A stretch of 64,000 nt of DNA from Mesobacillus harenae (GTDB taxonomy: Bacteria; Bacillota; Bacilli; Bacillales; Cytobacillaceae): assembly GCF_013343715.1 (NCBI RefSeq), contig NZ_JABUNR010000005.1, forward strand, positions 171,859-235,858. Direction: 5' to 3'. Of this stretch, positions 35,938 through 44,804 are shown one piece after another (the stretch's first letter is position 1; the number at the start of each line of letters is the position of its first letter). The position numbers and the translations under genes are program-made. The notes under the pieces were generated by a model. The model did no database searches, was not told the origin of the DNA, and saw only the letters and a program-made list of their open reading frames with translations.

Positions 35938-36915
35938 TTAGCTTAATGGGTAATCTTCAAGCCTTACAAATGTAAAGCCGCGCCTTTTTAACTCTGGAAT
36001 CGCAAGCTTTATTCCTTCGGCTGTTTCACCATCAGGCTTATTCATATGTAGCAAAACAATTGCTCCAGGTTTTGCATTTAAGAGTGCATCTCTTACCTGT
36101 ACTGCTGAAAAAGTTGCTCCAGCATCCCCAAGAACATTAAAGTTAACCGGCTGCTCGCCGATTTCATTTATTACACTGACCCCTACCTCATCGTAAAACG
36201 CAGTGCCTGATCTGAAAAACTTTGGCGTTCTTCCGGTTAGCTTTTCTATTTTTCTGTGATTTAAAAGGATCTCGTCAGTCATTTGAGCTACATTTTCTGT
36301 ACCTTTTATTCCCCAAGCAGATCTTCCATTCATAGATAACGGCCTGTGCGCATTCCCATGATTTTCGATCTCGAACAGGGGAATCCTGTTCAATGCCCAA
36401 AACGTCCAATAATTTGCATCAATCCATCTGCTGTTTATAAACAGGGTTGCCGGTACATTTTGCTGCCTTAAAAAATAGATCAATTCGGAATCATAACCGC
36501 TTCCATTTGGACCTCCACATGCATCAAGCGTTAATGCAATTACTTTTTGATCCGTATTCAGGCGTGTTTTGACCCCTGGTATAAATTCCCCCCATTGCTT
36601 TGGAACTTGATATTTATTATATAAGTATGTTCTTAGCTCATCATCTGAATCTGGAGCTGTTTGCTGGGTCGAATATTGATTTAATTCCTCCTGATTCCTG
36701 TTTGGATCAGTTGGTGCCTGTTCATCCGGGGGGTTAATTTCCTGCTGAGGCTCCACTCCTAGATCAGGTTCTTGCGTTTGTCCCTCACTCTGCTGTTCGG
36801 AATTTTCCAGATTTTCACTATCTTCCTGCCCCCCATTCGAACCTTCTTCTTTGTCCATTCCGTTGCATCCAATTAAAAAGAAAAAACAAGACAATATAAT
36901 TACACACTGCTTCAT
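35938..36915 (-). CDS. Polysaccharide deacetylase lipoprotein (carbohydrate esterase 4)
   Basis: 325 residues. Lipobox LIGC gives a lipid-anchored Cys at about residue 17, then an 80-residue Glu/Gln/Pro-rich spacer that would hold the enzyme away from the membrane. The NodB-type domain (about 120-320) shows ALTLDACGG (catalytic Asp), the metal pair in IENHGNAHRPLS, the RSGTAF motif and LLHMN. It should remove acetyl groups from peptidoglycan or another surface glycan. The extra DACGG form differs from the common DDGP, which places it in a Bacillus subgroup. Monocistronic, minus strand. Confidence 0.88.
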   Translation of the reverse strand: MKQCVIILSCFFFLIGCNGMDKEEGSNGGQEDSENLENSEQQSEGQTQEPDLGVEPQQEINPPDEQAPTDPNRNQEELNQYSTQQTAPDSDDELRTYLYNKYQVPKQWGEFIPGVKTRLNTDQKVIALTLDACGGPNGSGYDSELIYFLRQQNVPATLFINSRWIDANYWTFWALNRIPLFEIENHGNAHRPLSMNGRSAWGIKGTENVAQMTDEILLNHRKIEKLTGRTPKFFRSGTAFYDEVGVSVINEIGEQPVNFNVLGDAGATFSAVQVRDALLNAKPGAIVLLHMNKPDGETAEGIKLAIPELKRRGFTFVRLEDYPLS

Positions 36916-37091
36916 AGAACACCTCCATACCTTTATTCTTTTGTATAGTAGATGTCGTATGCCATGAAATTTCTGGTTAATTAAGAGGGCTCATGTGGTT
37001 ATTGTGGAAATATGGATTAAACCGGAAAAATATTCCGAAGCCACCCTGGCTACGATGGCTTTTGATAAGATGATCTTAATTATGGGGATTT

Positions 37092-37123
37092 AAAAAACCA
37101 GAACCCTTCGCAAGTACTGGTTT
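37092..37123 (-). terminator. Terminator of MFS transporter gene
   Basis: On the minus strand AAACCAG pairs with CTGGTTT (plus an inner AC/GT), followed by TTTTTT. Directly after the stop of the MFS gene. Confidence 0.78.
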
Positions 37124-37130
37124 CGGTGTT

Positions 37131-38375
37131 CTATATAGCTGCTCTGCTTCCGGTTTTAGATTTCATTTTTTTTAGATAGAGAAAAAATAGCAAAAATACA
37201 ATTCCACTTGAGGCCCTTAAGAGTGAAGCTGTAGTCATTGCTGTTTCAATAGAAGAACGCTCTAACAGAAAAACGCCAAGCTGCGGAGCTGCAAAGCCCA
37301 CAATCGCTAGAAGGATATTGTATTGGGATATGAAGCTGCCGCGGCCATCTTCCTTAGTTACCTCTAGCAGCTGATTAAACAACAGCAGCACCGTACCAGA
37401 AACAAACAATCCTGAGGACAGGTTAACTAGAGTCAAATAAATCATATTGGTCGATAAAATAGTGAGAAATGGGGCTGTAGCCATCCCGACTGCACAAAAG
37501 GCAAGCATTCTGGAGTTACTGTATTTATCACTCATTTTCGCCCACCACTTGTAGCTGATAATTTGCCCTATTTGATTTGCGACCGTGAACAAGCTAATCC
37601 AAAACCCAGTAGCGTATGCGTATTTAATTTGGTAAATACTGAACAGCGGCCAAGCCAGCTGCCAAGCAAAATTAAAGAAAAGACCGCAAATAAGAAAGTA
37701 GACAAATGGTTTGTGCTTATATACTCCCCATCCTAATGTAATCCGTTTTTCCGTTTTGCGCGGTTCTTTTTTCCATTCTATATGTTTATTTAAATAGTAA
37801 ACTTCGATTAGTCCAAACAAAAAAGCCAGTAAAAACAAAGTTTGATATGGCAAAGGATCACTTTTATTAAAAAACTGCAGAAGAAGTCCAATCAATAAAG
37901 TTGTCAGCATTCCCGCAATGGTCAGAAGCCTGTTTCTTTCACTAAAAAACCCACTTCGGCGATTGTCGGGGATAAGATCTCCAATTAGTGATTGCCAGCT
38001 TAAGTTAGCAAAAGAACCTGGCAGATTCATTAGTCCAATTAATAAAACAAATACCCAGGCCTGATACTGGGAAGGTAAATACAATACGCCGAACATCCCA
38101 ATCAAGAATATCCTTGTAAAAAGGATCGATTGCAGGGTGAATTTTTTCTTTTCATCTAGCCTGCTCATGATAACTGAGCCGATGATCATGGCAAACATTC
38201 CAATAATTTGGGGAAGGGAACTAATCAGTCCAATTTGGTAGTTAGTTGCACCAAGGACGCTAATGGCAAACAAGGCGAAATAATTATTGCTCATATTCAA
38301 TACCATTGTACTTGCAATACCATTCTTAATGCTATTTGTTTCATTTAATAGATTGATTTCTGACCGGGTCTGCAT
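37131..38375 (-). CDS. Major facilitator superfamily transporter
   Basis: 414-residue protein with about twelve helices. MVLNMSNNYFALFAISVLGA and TNYQIGLISSLPQIIGM form helices 1-2, with MSRLDEKKKF as the conserved loop 2-3. Substrate unknown; similar Bacillus proteins are annotated as general drug or sugar-type exporters. I chose the ATG at 38375. The frame remains open to 38522, but that extension is translated from the hairpin repeat at 38486-38527 and is very basic, unlike an MFS N-terminus. Confidence 0.82.
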   Translation of the reverse strand: MQTRSEINLLNETNSIKNGIASTMVLNMSNNYFALFAISVLGATNYQIGLISSLPQIIGMFAMIIGSVIMSRLDEKKKFTLQSILFTRIFLIGMFGVLYLPSQYQAWVFVLLIGLMNLPGSFANLSWQSLIGDLIPDNRRSGFFSERNRLLTIAGMLTTLLIGLLLQFFNKSDPLPYQTLFLLAFLFGLIEVYYLNKHIEWKKEPRKTEKRITLGWGVYKHKPFVYFLICGLFFNFAWQLAWPLFSIYQIKYAYATGFWISLFTVANQIGQIISYKWWAKMSDKYSNSRMLAFCAVGMATAPFLTILSTNMIYLTLVNLSSGLFVSGTVLLLFNQLLEVTKEDGRGSFISQYNILLAIVGFAAPQLGVFLLERSSIETAMTTASLLRASSGIVFLLFFLYLKKMKSKTGSRAAI

Positions 38376-38485
38376 TCTGCCACTTCTTTCGGTGTTATAA
38401 ATTTCTTTAGCTTCACGAAATTTCCATCTAATTTTATACCTTCCTTTCCCCTTAGGCAATCCTTTTTTCTTGACACTTTTAGGGT

Positions 38486-38527
38486 GGTGCCTGTCACCAT
38501 CCAGAAATTTGGATGGTGACAAGCACC
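38486..38527. repeat. Modular hairpin repeat, copy with flipped arms
   Basis: GGTGCCTGTCACCATCCA pairs with TGGATGGTGACAAGCACC (one mismatch). The 13-base module GGTGCCTGTCACC is in the reverse orientation relative to the copies at 40138 and 56750, while the ATCC/GGAT core keeps its orientation. Confidence 0.8.
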
Positions 38528-38574
38528 AAAAAAAATACGAAGTTCTGATCCAGACTTTGGATCACACTTCGCAT
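38528..38574 (-). terminator. Terminator of antiporter gene
   Basis: On the minus strand ATGCGAAGT pairs with ACTTCGTAT and inner GATCC with GGATC, then eight T. The U-tract abuts the hairpin repeat at 38486-38527. Confidence 0.85.
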
Positions 38575-38575
38575 C

Positions 38576-40048
38576 TTAGTTGGCGTTTTCTGACTCTGGC
38601 AAGAGATTTTTTTCCCTGATAAATGCTTTGACCTCTTCTCGGCTCGTTTTTGGAACTAGAATGTATAGAGTATCTAATGCTCTTATGGTTGTATCACCTA
38701 ACGGGGTTATGAGTTTTTCTCCCCGTATTACTGCGGTTATTAAAGTTTTCTCAGCAAGATCCAGATCTTTTATCTGTTGTCCATCAATTTTTGTTCCTTC
38801 TTCAATCTGAATCTCCATCATTTCATTATTGGTCTTTCCGATAGAAATTAACTCAAGGCTGTGGGCGCTCTCCACCTTTTTTTCACCGTTTAGGCCCAGC
38901 AGTCTTGCAAGCGGGGAAATTGTTGCACCCTGTATAAGTGCAGAAGTTAAAACAACAAAGAATACGGCATTAAAAATGAGCTGGCTATTCTCAATTCCTG
39001 CCACCATAGGATAAGTGGCCAGAACGATAGGAACGGCTCCTTTTAAACCGGCCCACGAGATGAACAGCTTCTCTTTAGTTGTAAACTTTCCAACAGCAAG
39101 ACTAAGAAACACCCCAACCGGCCTAGCTACAATGATCAACAGCAAGGAGAGCAAGATTCCTTCCCAAATAACATCAATCAACTCATTTGCAAAAACCAGC
39201 CACCCTAGAAAGATAAACATAACAATCTGCATCATCCAGGCAAATCCTTCATTAAAGCGGATGATCGAATGGCGGTATGTTAAATCGTGATTACCAACAA
39301 AAACGGCCATGATATAAACGGCAAGGAGCCCGCTGGCATTAAATAGAGTTGCGATTGAATAGGTTAAGATGGCAAGGGCAATCGATAAAACCGGATAGAG
39401 CCCTGATGAATCCAAATCTATCCGGTTTATTACCCAGACAGACAGTTTCCCAAGGAGAAGGCCGGCAAGCAGGCCAAACCCCATTTGCCAGAAAAAGTCT
39501 AAAACTAAGCTGGCTGGATTCAAGCTTGGCATTTGGATTAACTGCAAAAAGGCAACCGTTAAAAAAATCGCCATCGGATCGTTCGTACCTGATTCGGCTT
39601 CAAGGGTCGAGGAGAGGCGAGCTTTTATATTTTGGTTCCCGATTACTGCAAAAACAGCCGCTGCATCAGTAGAGCCAACAATAGCACCGAATAGGAAACC
39701 TTCTAGCCAGCTCACTCCTAGTACGTATTTTGCAGCGACCCCGACTAGAATCGTTGTAGCCAGAACACCCAAGGTCGCGAGCGAAAGAGCTGGCTTGTAA
39801 ACACCTTTAATATCTTTCCACTTCGTCTGCAAGCCCCCTTCAAAAAGGATGGTAATGAGCGCAAGTGTTCCGATTAACTGTGTTAACTCAGCATTATCAT
39901 AATAAATATAATTGCTTAAGATCATTCCAACAGCTATAAAGAAAACGAGTGAGGGCAATCCTAATCTTGACGAAAATTTTGCGGTAAGTACTCCTGTAAC
40001 CAGTAAAAAGGCCAGCAGAAAAATCGTGTTATCAACCTGTTCACCCAC
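38576..40048 (-). CDS. Potassium/proton antiporter, CPA1 type with TrkA_C domain
   Basis: 490 residues. About twelve helices (1-385) of the Na+/H+ exchanger fold, with LFGAIVGSTDAAAVFAVIGN (the conserved TDPA-like TDAAA site), ESGTNDPMAIFLT (the ND pair), and SWAGLKGAVPIVLATYP. A cytoplasmic TrkA_C domain (about 400-480, IEEGTKIDGQQIKDLDLAEK) suggests regulation by a nucleotide. This layout matches CvrA/NhaP2-type K+/H+ antiporters. The GTG start has GGGGGGGAGAGAA upstream. Ion preference is not certain. Confidence 0.85.
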   Translation of the reverse strand: MGEQVDNTIFLLAFLLVTGVLTAKFSSRLGLPSLVFFIAVGMILSNYIYYDNAELTQLIGTLALITILFEGGLQTKWKDIKGVYKPALSLATLGVLATTILVGVAAKYVLGVSWLEGFLFGAIVGSTDAAAVFAVIGNQNIKARLSSTLEAESGTNDPMAIFLTVAFLQLIQMPSLNPASLVLDFFWQMGFGLLAGLLLGKLSVWVINRIDLDSSGLYPVLSIALAILTYSIATLFNASGLLAVYIMAVFVGNHDLTYRHSIIRFNEGFAWMMQIVMFIFLGWLVFANELIDVIWEGILLSLLLIIVARPVGVFLSLAVGKFTTKEKLFISWAGLKGAVPIVLATYPMVAGIENSQLIFNAVFFVVLTSALIQGATISPLARLLGLNGEKKVESAHSLELISIGKTNNEMMEIQIEEGTKIDGQQIKDLDLAEKTLITAVIRGEKLITPLGDTTIRALDTLYILVPKTSREEVKAFIREKNLLPESENAN

Positions 40049-40137
40049 TTCTCTCCCCCCCCTTCTTTTTTTATAGGTATAACTATTATATAAAACCTTT
40101 TAAGAATTTAACAATGTGAAGCTCTATACAAACCAAA

Positions 40138-40184
40138 AAGGGTGACAGGCACCATCCAAAAAATGGATGGTGCCTGTCACCCTT
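40138..40184. repeat. Modular hairpin repeat, also a terminator
   Basis: Perfect 21-base stem: AAGGGTGACAGGCACCATCCA and its inverse, loop AAAAA. It begins four bases after the stop of the small gene at 40189-40422 on the minus strand and is followed there by TTTTTGG, so it should terminate that transcript. Confidence 0.85.
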
Positions 40185-40188
40185 AAAG

Positions 40189-40422
40189 TTAGACGTTGTT
40201 TAACACCATATATAGGCGGTTGTTTCGTTCGACTTGGTCATCTTTGGAAGCGAGGTCGTATTTTTTTAATAGGTGGAAGACATCGTTTAATATATCTTGT
40301 GTGTGTTCCTTTGCAAAAAACTGTTCGAATAGCGGCCTCATTTCCTGAGGCAAGTGCTCAGCCTGGGATTCATACTTTTGCTTAACATCATCATGGCTAT
40401 GGTCGAGCTTACATTCACTCAT
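40189..40422 (-). CDS. Small conserved hypothetical protein (77 aa)
   Basis: MSECKLDHSHDDVKQKYESQ opens a soluble, helical protein rich in His, Glu and Lys with an aromatic centre MRPLFEQFFAKEHTQDILND. GGAGGAAAAAGC precedes the ATG at 40422; the frame opens at 40482 but that part is basic and has no RBS. The N-terminal C/H cluster (Cys4, His8, His10) could bind metal. Family not named. Followed directly by the hairpin repeat at 40138-40184. Confidence 0.72.
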   Translation of the reverse strand: MSECKLDHSHDDVKQKYESQAEHLPQEMRPLFEQFFAKEHTQDILNDVFHLLKKYDLASKDDQVERNNRLYMVLNNV

Positions 40423-40619
40423 GCTTTTTCCTCCTCTGCTTTTACGCTTCCTGTTTATTTTACCAAATTTTACGATCTTCATTTATTGATACCCTTTGTT
40501 TTCCCAAAAAACACTTTTGAATTTTAAAAGATTCCTGTTAATAGTTTTCTTCTTAAAGTGGAATGATGAGGCTGTCAGGATCTTTTCAAAAAACTAACTC
40601 ATGAAAGGCGGCTACTAAT

Positions 40620-41201
40620 ATGACCGACTTTTGTCCAGCCGTTTGGCCTGAAGATCTAGTTCCAAAGCAGATAGCCGGCTGCAGAGATTGTGGCCTTTAC
40701 AAGCATAATTCTCGAATGATCTGGGGAGAAGGTAATCCAAGAGCAAGCGTAATGATAATTCTTGATAATCCTGGTGACAGGGAAGACCGGAAAACAGGCA
40801 GCCCATTCGTCTGCGGAACAAGACAGACATTGCAATTTGCCGCTAAGGAGTCAGGATTTAAGCCAGAAGACTTGTACACTACTTATATTCTTAAATATAA
40901 GCCAACACGCTCTTACCCTAAAGAAGAAACACGCAGTATCTGTATTCAGCATCTTTACAGCCAGATAACAGAAATGGCCCCCAAACTTATTATTTGTCTT
41001 GGGAATATAGCAGTCCAATCCTATTTTAATGATCCTAATGCTTCAGTAAAAGAGCTGCGGGGCAGATGGCATACTATCAATGGTATCCCTGTTTTAACAG
41101 GCTATCATCCTTTGGCAATTAGAAGGCGGCCCAATCTGATGACTTCCTTCCTAGAGGATTGGGCGCAACTGAGCGACCGTTTTCATGGAAAATGCCCATA
41201 A
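40620..41201 (+). CDS. Uracil-DNA glycosylase, family 4-like with iron-sulfur cluster
   Basis: 193 residues. Cysteines 21, 24, 108 and 126 give the CxxC-x(n)-C-x(17)-C spacing of the [4Fe-4S] cluster in family 4 enzymes, which remove uracil from DNA. The C-terminal motif is GYHPLAIRRRPNL. Motif A is altered: instead of GEAPG it reads LDNPGDREDRKTGSPFVCG, so the usual GE pair is LD. This may be a Bacillus subfamily with another specificity, or an inactive member. Monocistronic. Confidence 0.8.
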   Translation: MTDFCPAVWPEDLVPKQIAGCRDCGLYKHNSRMIWGEGNPRASVMIILDNPGDREDRKTGSPFVCGTRQTLQFAAKESGFKPEDLYTTYILKYKPTRSYPKEETRSICIQHLYSQITEMAPKLIICLGNIAVQSYFNDPNASVKELRGRWHTINGIPVLTGYHPLAIRRRPNLMTSFLEDWAQLSDRFHGKCP

Positions 41202-41301
41202 ATATAAGGTAGAACTCGTAAGCATGGTTGTTTCAGCATAATTACCGGTTAATTACAAAACCTACATAGGAATGCAAACGATACCAACAAGGAGGTTAAT
41301 A

Positions 41302-41511
41302 ATGGATAACAAAAAACAAAATACCACGAATGAAGATATCAACGTTGAGCTAGGCGGAATGGGCCTTTATGGGACCACTTCAAATATGCCGATTGCAGGT
41401 TATGAAGCCACAGGCGATATCGAAAATGCAGGTCAGCTTGATAAATTTAAAAAAGATCAAGGCCACGAAGGTGCTGTTGCATCTTTGAAGGGTTCCCACC
41501 AAAGAGGCTAA
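41302..41511 (+). CDS. Small hydrophilic protein (69 aa)
   Basis: MDNKKQNTTNEDINVELGGM is followed by a Gly/Ala-rich region TTSNMPIAGYEATGDIENAG and a basic tail. AGGAGG lies seven bases before the ATG at 41302, which I prefer to the upstream ATG at 41272. The low-complexity, Cys-free composition is like that of small spore or stress proteins. Own terminator directly downstream. Confidence 0.72.
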   Translation: MDNKKQNTTNEDINVELGGMGLYGTTSNMPIAGYEATGDIENAGQLDKFKKDQGHEGAVASLKGSHQRG

Positions 41512-41520
41512 GCATACTGA

Positions 41521-41550
41521 GAAGAGCTCCCATTACAGGGAGCTTCTTTT
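41521..41550 (+). terminator. Intrinsic terminator
   Basis: GAAGAGCTCCC pairs with GGGAGCTTCTTTT (one bulge), ending in TTTT, ten bases past the stop of the small gene. Confidence 0.8.
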
Positions 41551-41634
41551 CATCATCTGCAAAACCAGAATTAGGTTGCTACATGTATCTAAGTCCCAGG
41601 ACTTCACTAAACAGATTGCTTCCACTTTGTCCTT

Positions 41635-41781
41635 TTATTCACTTTGCTGTGTAATATTAAAGAACTCAGCCTCCTCTTCCCGTTCCGAATTTTCTTTGTT
41701 TTCTTCCTGCCTTCCCATTTTCCCATCTGATTCATAACTTAACCTAAAGGCTTGCTCATCCTTTTTTTCGTTTTTATCCAA
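41635..41781 (-). CDS. Small charged protein (48 aa)
   Basis: TTG start with AAGGGGG eight bases upstream; reads MDKNEKKDEQAFRLSYESDG and ends EAEFFNITQQSE. Strongly acidic and hydrophilic, probably unfolded. It lies 33 bases after the stop of the gene at 41815-42537 but reads in the same direction, so it may be the last gene of that operon. No family recognised. Confidence 0.55.
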   Translation of the reverse strand: MDKNEKKDEQAFRLSYESDGKMGRQEENKENSEREEEAEFFNITQQSE

Positions 41782-41814
41782 CGTCTGTACCCCCTTTCGC
41801 ATCTGTATTGTCAT

Positions 41815-42537
41815 CTAATGAAAAATTGGCGGTGGTTCTTTTTCTCTACTGCCTTTAAGGGTTAGATTTAAATCCCCATCGGAATTAATGCCTGCGTAAA
41901 ACACATCAGTTTCGGTGTTAACTTTGTTGGACGCCAATTGATCTCTGACCCATTCAGAATCTTTGTTAAGTTTGTCCAGCGTACTTTTCTGAATGACACC
42001 GTCCAAAATTAGGGGAATCTCAAAGTTCGGCTTTTTCAATGGAATGTTCAAATCACCGCCTTTTACTTGTTGCTCTGCCGGTGTTAAGCTCACCGAAAGT
42101 TTACCGCTGGCTTCGACAATGGCAATCTCGACATCTTTTAACCGGAAGATGTCTTTCTCACGAAGCATTTGCAAGATATTGTCTATTGAGTAATTTATCT
42201 TCTTCATATTATTAGTTAAAAACTCTCCCTGATAGAGGACAACAGTTGGCTCAAAGGTCAATAGCCGCCCTATTTTGCGGTTTTTCAATTTAAGATAAGT
42301 GATACCCTTTTGCAATACGGCTAGAGCTATTACTGCAACAAATGTATGGATATGATTTATTGTCGGGTCTGCGATATCAGCGCCCACTACTGTCCCAAGA
42401 ACAAGGATGACTAGTAAATCAAATACAGGGAGCTCACCGATTGAACGTTTGCCCATAAACAAGCCAATGAATAACATAAAGGGCAGAATCGTCACAATGC
42501 GCCCGATCACTCTTACACTATCTATAAGTAGCTCCAA
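41815..42537 (-). CDS. DUF421 membrane protein, tandem paralog 2
   Basis: 240 residues with three N-terminal helices: ELLIDSVRVIGRIVTILPFM and KRSIGELPVFDLLVILVLGT, then VVGADIADPTINHIHTFVAV. A cytoplasmic domain (about 95-240) with YSIDNILQMLREKDIF follows, ending KEPPPIFH. It shares most residues with the protein encoded 46 bases upstream (42584-43312), so the pair arose by duplication. DUF421 proteins are enriched in spore formers; an activity is not known to me. Confidence 0.82.
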   Translation of the reverse strand: MELLIDSVRVIGRIVTILPFMLFIGLFMGKRSIGELPVFDLLVILVLGTVVGADIADPTINHIHTFVAVIALAVLQKGITYLKLKNRKIGRLLTFEPTVVLYQGEFLTNNMKKINYSIDNILQMLREKDIFRLKDVEIAIVEASGKLSVSLTPAEQQVKGGDLNIPLKKPNFEIPLILDGVIQKSTLDKLNKDSEWVRDQLASNKVNTETDVFYAGINSDGDLNLTLKGSREKEPPPIFH

Positions 42538-42583
42538 TTTCCATCCTCCCTCCTATGCAACCCTGTACGGGATTTTTGGCTTT

Positions 42584-43312
42584 TCAATGAAAGATCGGAG
42601 GCACATCTGGTTTAATCCGTCCTTTAATGGTGAGGTTTAAATCCCCCTTTAAATTTACTCCCGCGTAGAAAATATCTGATTCATCGGTTATTTGTTTATC
42701 CTTATCTTTCAGCTGTTTAACCAGCCATTCTTTGTCCTTTTTTAATTTTTTCAAGGCCTCATTTTGGATTTGTCCGTCTAAAATCACCGGTATTTCAAAT
42801 TCGGCTTCCTTACCCGTAATGTTCATATCAGAGAGTCTTACTGGTTGTTTATCAGGCCTTAAATTCACAGACAATCTTCCATTCGCTTCAACAATCGCAA
42901 CCTCGACATCTGCCGCCTGAAACACCTCTTTTTCCCGAAGCATTTGCAATACATTATCGATAGAATAGTTAACGCTTTTCATGTTCTCCGTTAAGAATTC
43001 TCCCTTATAAAGTACGATTGTAGGTTCAAACGTAAGCAACCGTCCAATTTTTCTGTTTTTAAGTTTAAGATAAACAACCAGTTTCTGAAGGAAAGCAATC
43101 GCAATCATAGCAACAACAGTATGAATATGATTTATTTTCGGATCTGCAATATCTGCACCTACGACTGCACCGAGTACGAGGATAACTAGGAAGTCAAAGA
43201 CAGGCAATTCCCCTATAGACCGTTTTCCCATATACAATCCCAGGAACAATAAAAAAGGTAAAATGGTAACAATTCTTCCGATCACTTTTACACTGTCTAT
43301 GAGTATGTCCAT
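42584..43312 (-). CDS. DUF421 membrane protein, tandem paralog 1
   Basis: 242 residues, same layout as the neighbour: three helices (DILIDSVKVIGRIVTILPFL, KRSIGELPVFDFLVILVLGA), then a soluble domain with YSIDNVLQMLREKEVF and a C-terminal DVPPIFH. A GGAGAGAA site precedes the ATG. The two copies differ mainly in the middle of the soluble domain (about residues 165-215), suggesting partner or ligand divergence. The B. subtilis genome carries several such paralogs. Confidence 0.82.
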   Translation of the reverse strand: MDILIDSVKVIGRIVTILPFLLFLGLYMGKRSIGELPVFDFLVILVLGAVVGADIADPKINHIHTVVAMIAIAFLQKLVVYLKLKNRKIGRLLTFEPTIVLYKGEFLTENMKSVNYSIDNVLQMLREKEVFQAADVEVAIVEANGRLSVNLRPDKQPVRLSDMNITGKEAEFEIPVILDGQIQNEALKKLKKDKEWLVKQLKDKDKQITDESDIFYAGVNLKGDLNLTIKGRIKPDVPPIFH

Positions 43313-43357
43313 TTCTCTCCTCCATGTCAGCCTGGATTACTTGTAACTCGTAAAATA

Positions 43358-43780
43358 TCACCTAAATACAAAATACTTCTGCCCTAAATAGTTTGCTGCT
43401 GTATAAAGACAGGTACCCAATAGCATTGCCAGCTCTTCTGCTGAAATAATCTCAAAACCGACAATGCCGCTAGCCCAGAACGCTAATTCCCTGCTTAAAG
43501 AATAAGAGCTAAAATAACTAATGATAATTACTGCTATAAAACGAGGCAGGCCCCGCTGCATATTCACTTCACTTTGAAAGGTAAAATTTCTGTTTAAAAA
43601 ATAACTGACCGTTGCGCCAGCAGTATTGCCCGTAAAGGTGGAAATCCAATAAGAAGCTCCTGCACCGTTTAATAAAAAAAACATGATTGACAGTCCCGTC
43701 AGAGTATTTAGGATCCCAACTAAGAGAAATCGAACGATTGAGTTAGTTCGTTTCAGATAAGCTTCCAACATTTCTGCCAT
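43358..43780 (-). CDS. GtrA-family membrane protein (putative flippase)
   Basis: 140 residues with four helices: NSIVRFLLVGILNTLTGLSI, a helix over AGASYWISTFTGNTAGATVS, then YFLNRNFTFQSE and the last helices. The VGxxNT...FLNRNFTF pattern is typical of GtrA, thought to flip polyprenyl-phosphate sugars across the membrane. The start lies 38 bases inside the end of the glycosyltransferase gene, so the two are translationally coupled. A flippase role is inferred from the family and operon. Confidence 0.87.
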   Translation of the reverse strand: MAEMLEAYLKRTNSIVRFLLVGILNTLTGLSIMFFLLNGAGASYWISTFTGNTAGATVSYFLNRNFTFQSEVNMQRGLPRFIAVIIISYFSSYSLSRELAFWASGIVGFEIISAEELAMLLGTCLYTAANYLGQKYFVFR

Positions 43781-44786
43781 TGACCCGCTGTTCCCCTTCC
43801 TCTGAATTTTGATTCAAAATTTGGCGCCTCATTGGTAGATTGAAGGTATCTATCTCTATACTAAATTTGGGACGCCGTTTCGATTCCTTATAGATTTTCC
43901 CGATATACTCCCCGATTAGTCCGATTGCAATCAGCTGCAGGCCGCCAATCAGCCAAATTGATGTGATCAGAGAAGTCCAGCCTGTCTGAGTAGTACCGAA
44001 AAACTTTAAAGATAAAAAATACCCGCCAAACAAAAGGCTTACGAAAAAAGAAAAGAAGCCAATAAACAGAACAAACCGGATCGGCGTGACAGAAAAGGAA
44101 GTTATTCCGTCAAAAGCAAATGCAAGCATTTTTTTTAGGGGATACTTAGTTTGGCCAGCAAGCCTTTCCTGCCGCTCATAACTCACTGAAGTTGATTTGT
44201 AACCCAGCAAGGGGACAATTCCTCGTAAAAATAAATTCGCTTCTTCAAACCTTTCGAGTTCATCCAAAGCTCGTTTGCTCATAAGTCTGTAATCAGCATG
44301 GTTATACACAATATTTACGCCCATTTTGTCCATTAGCTTATAAAAGCCTTGGGCTGTGCTCCGTTTAAACCATGTATCCGTCTCACGCTTGCTTCTTACA
44401 CCGTACACAATTTCAAATCCTGCCCGAAACCGAACAATAAAATCTCTAATCACACCTGGATCATCTTGCAGGTCAGCATCAATCGACACTACACAGTCTG
44501 ACGCTTCTTTTGCCGTTAATAAGCCTGCTAGCAGCGCATTTTGATGGCCAACATTCCTGGACAGCTTTAGACCTTTTATATGTGGATTCTTTAAGCTTTC
44601 TCTGTAAATCACCGGCCAGGTCATATCCCGGCTACCATCATCGACAAACAGGAGCTTGCTGTTTCCTGAAATCAGTTCTTCGTCCAGCAGTTCCTTCAGC
44701 AGGCAATCCAGCCTGGCAATTGTTTCTGGCAGGACTTCTTCTTCGTTATAACACGGAACAACAATCGTTAAAATTGGGTTATTCAT
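43743..44786 (-). CDS. Family 2 glycosyltransferase, GtrB/YkoT type
   Basis: 347 residues. The GT-A domain (1-230) has VVPCYNEEEVLPETI at the N-terminus, DDGSRD, and the metal site VVSIDADLQDDPG. Two C-terminal membrane helices (about 230-300) end in LIGEYIGKIYKESKRRP, as in GtrB, CsbB and YkoT enzymes that load a sugar on undecaprenyl phosphate. With the GtrA flippase (43358-43780) and the polytopic DUF6044 protein (44805-46493) it forms a complete three-component surface glycosylation set. The sugar is unknown. Confidence 0.9.
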   Translation of the reverse strand: MNNPILTIVVPCYNEEEVLPETIARLDCLLKELLDEELISGNSKLLFVDDGSRDMTWPVIYRESLKNPHIKGLKLSRNVGHQNALLAGLLTAKEASDCVVSIDADLQDDPGVIRDFIVRFRAGFEIVYGVRSKRETDTWFKRSTAQGFYKLMDKMGVNIVYNHADYRLMSKRALDELERFEEANLFLRGIVPLLGYKSTSVSYERQERLAGQTKYPLKKMLAFAFDGITSFSVTPIRFVLFIGFFSFFVSLLFGGYFLSLKFFGTTQTGWTSLITSIWLIGGLQLIAIGLIGEYIGKIYKESKRRPKFSIEIDTFNLPMRRQILNQNSEEGEQRVNGRNVGSLSETN

Positions 44787-44804
44787 TCTGTTTCCTCCAT
44801 GATG

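Noticed and set aside
37131..38522. N-terminal extension of the MFS transporter up to 38522
   Set aside because: The extra 49 residues are translated from the hairpin repeat and a basic linker and are not transporter-like; ATG at 38375 fits better.
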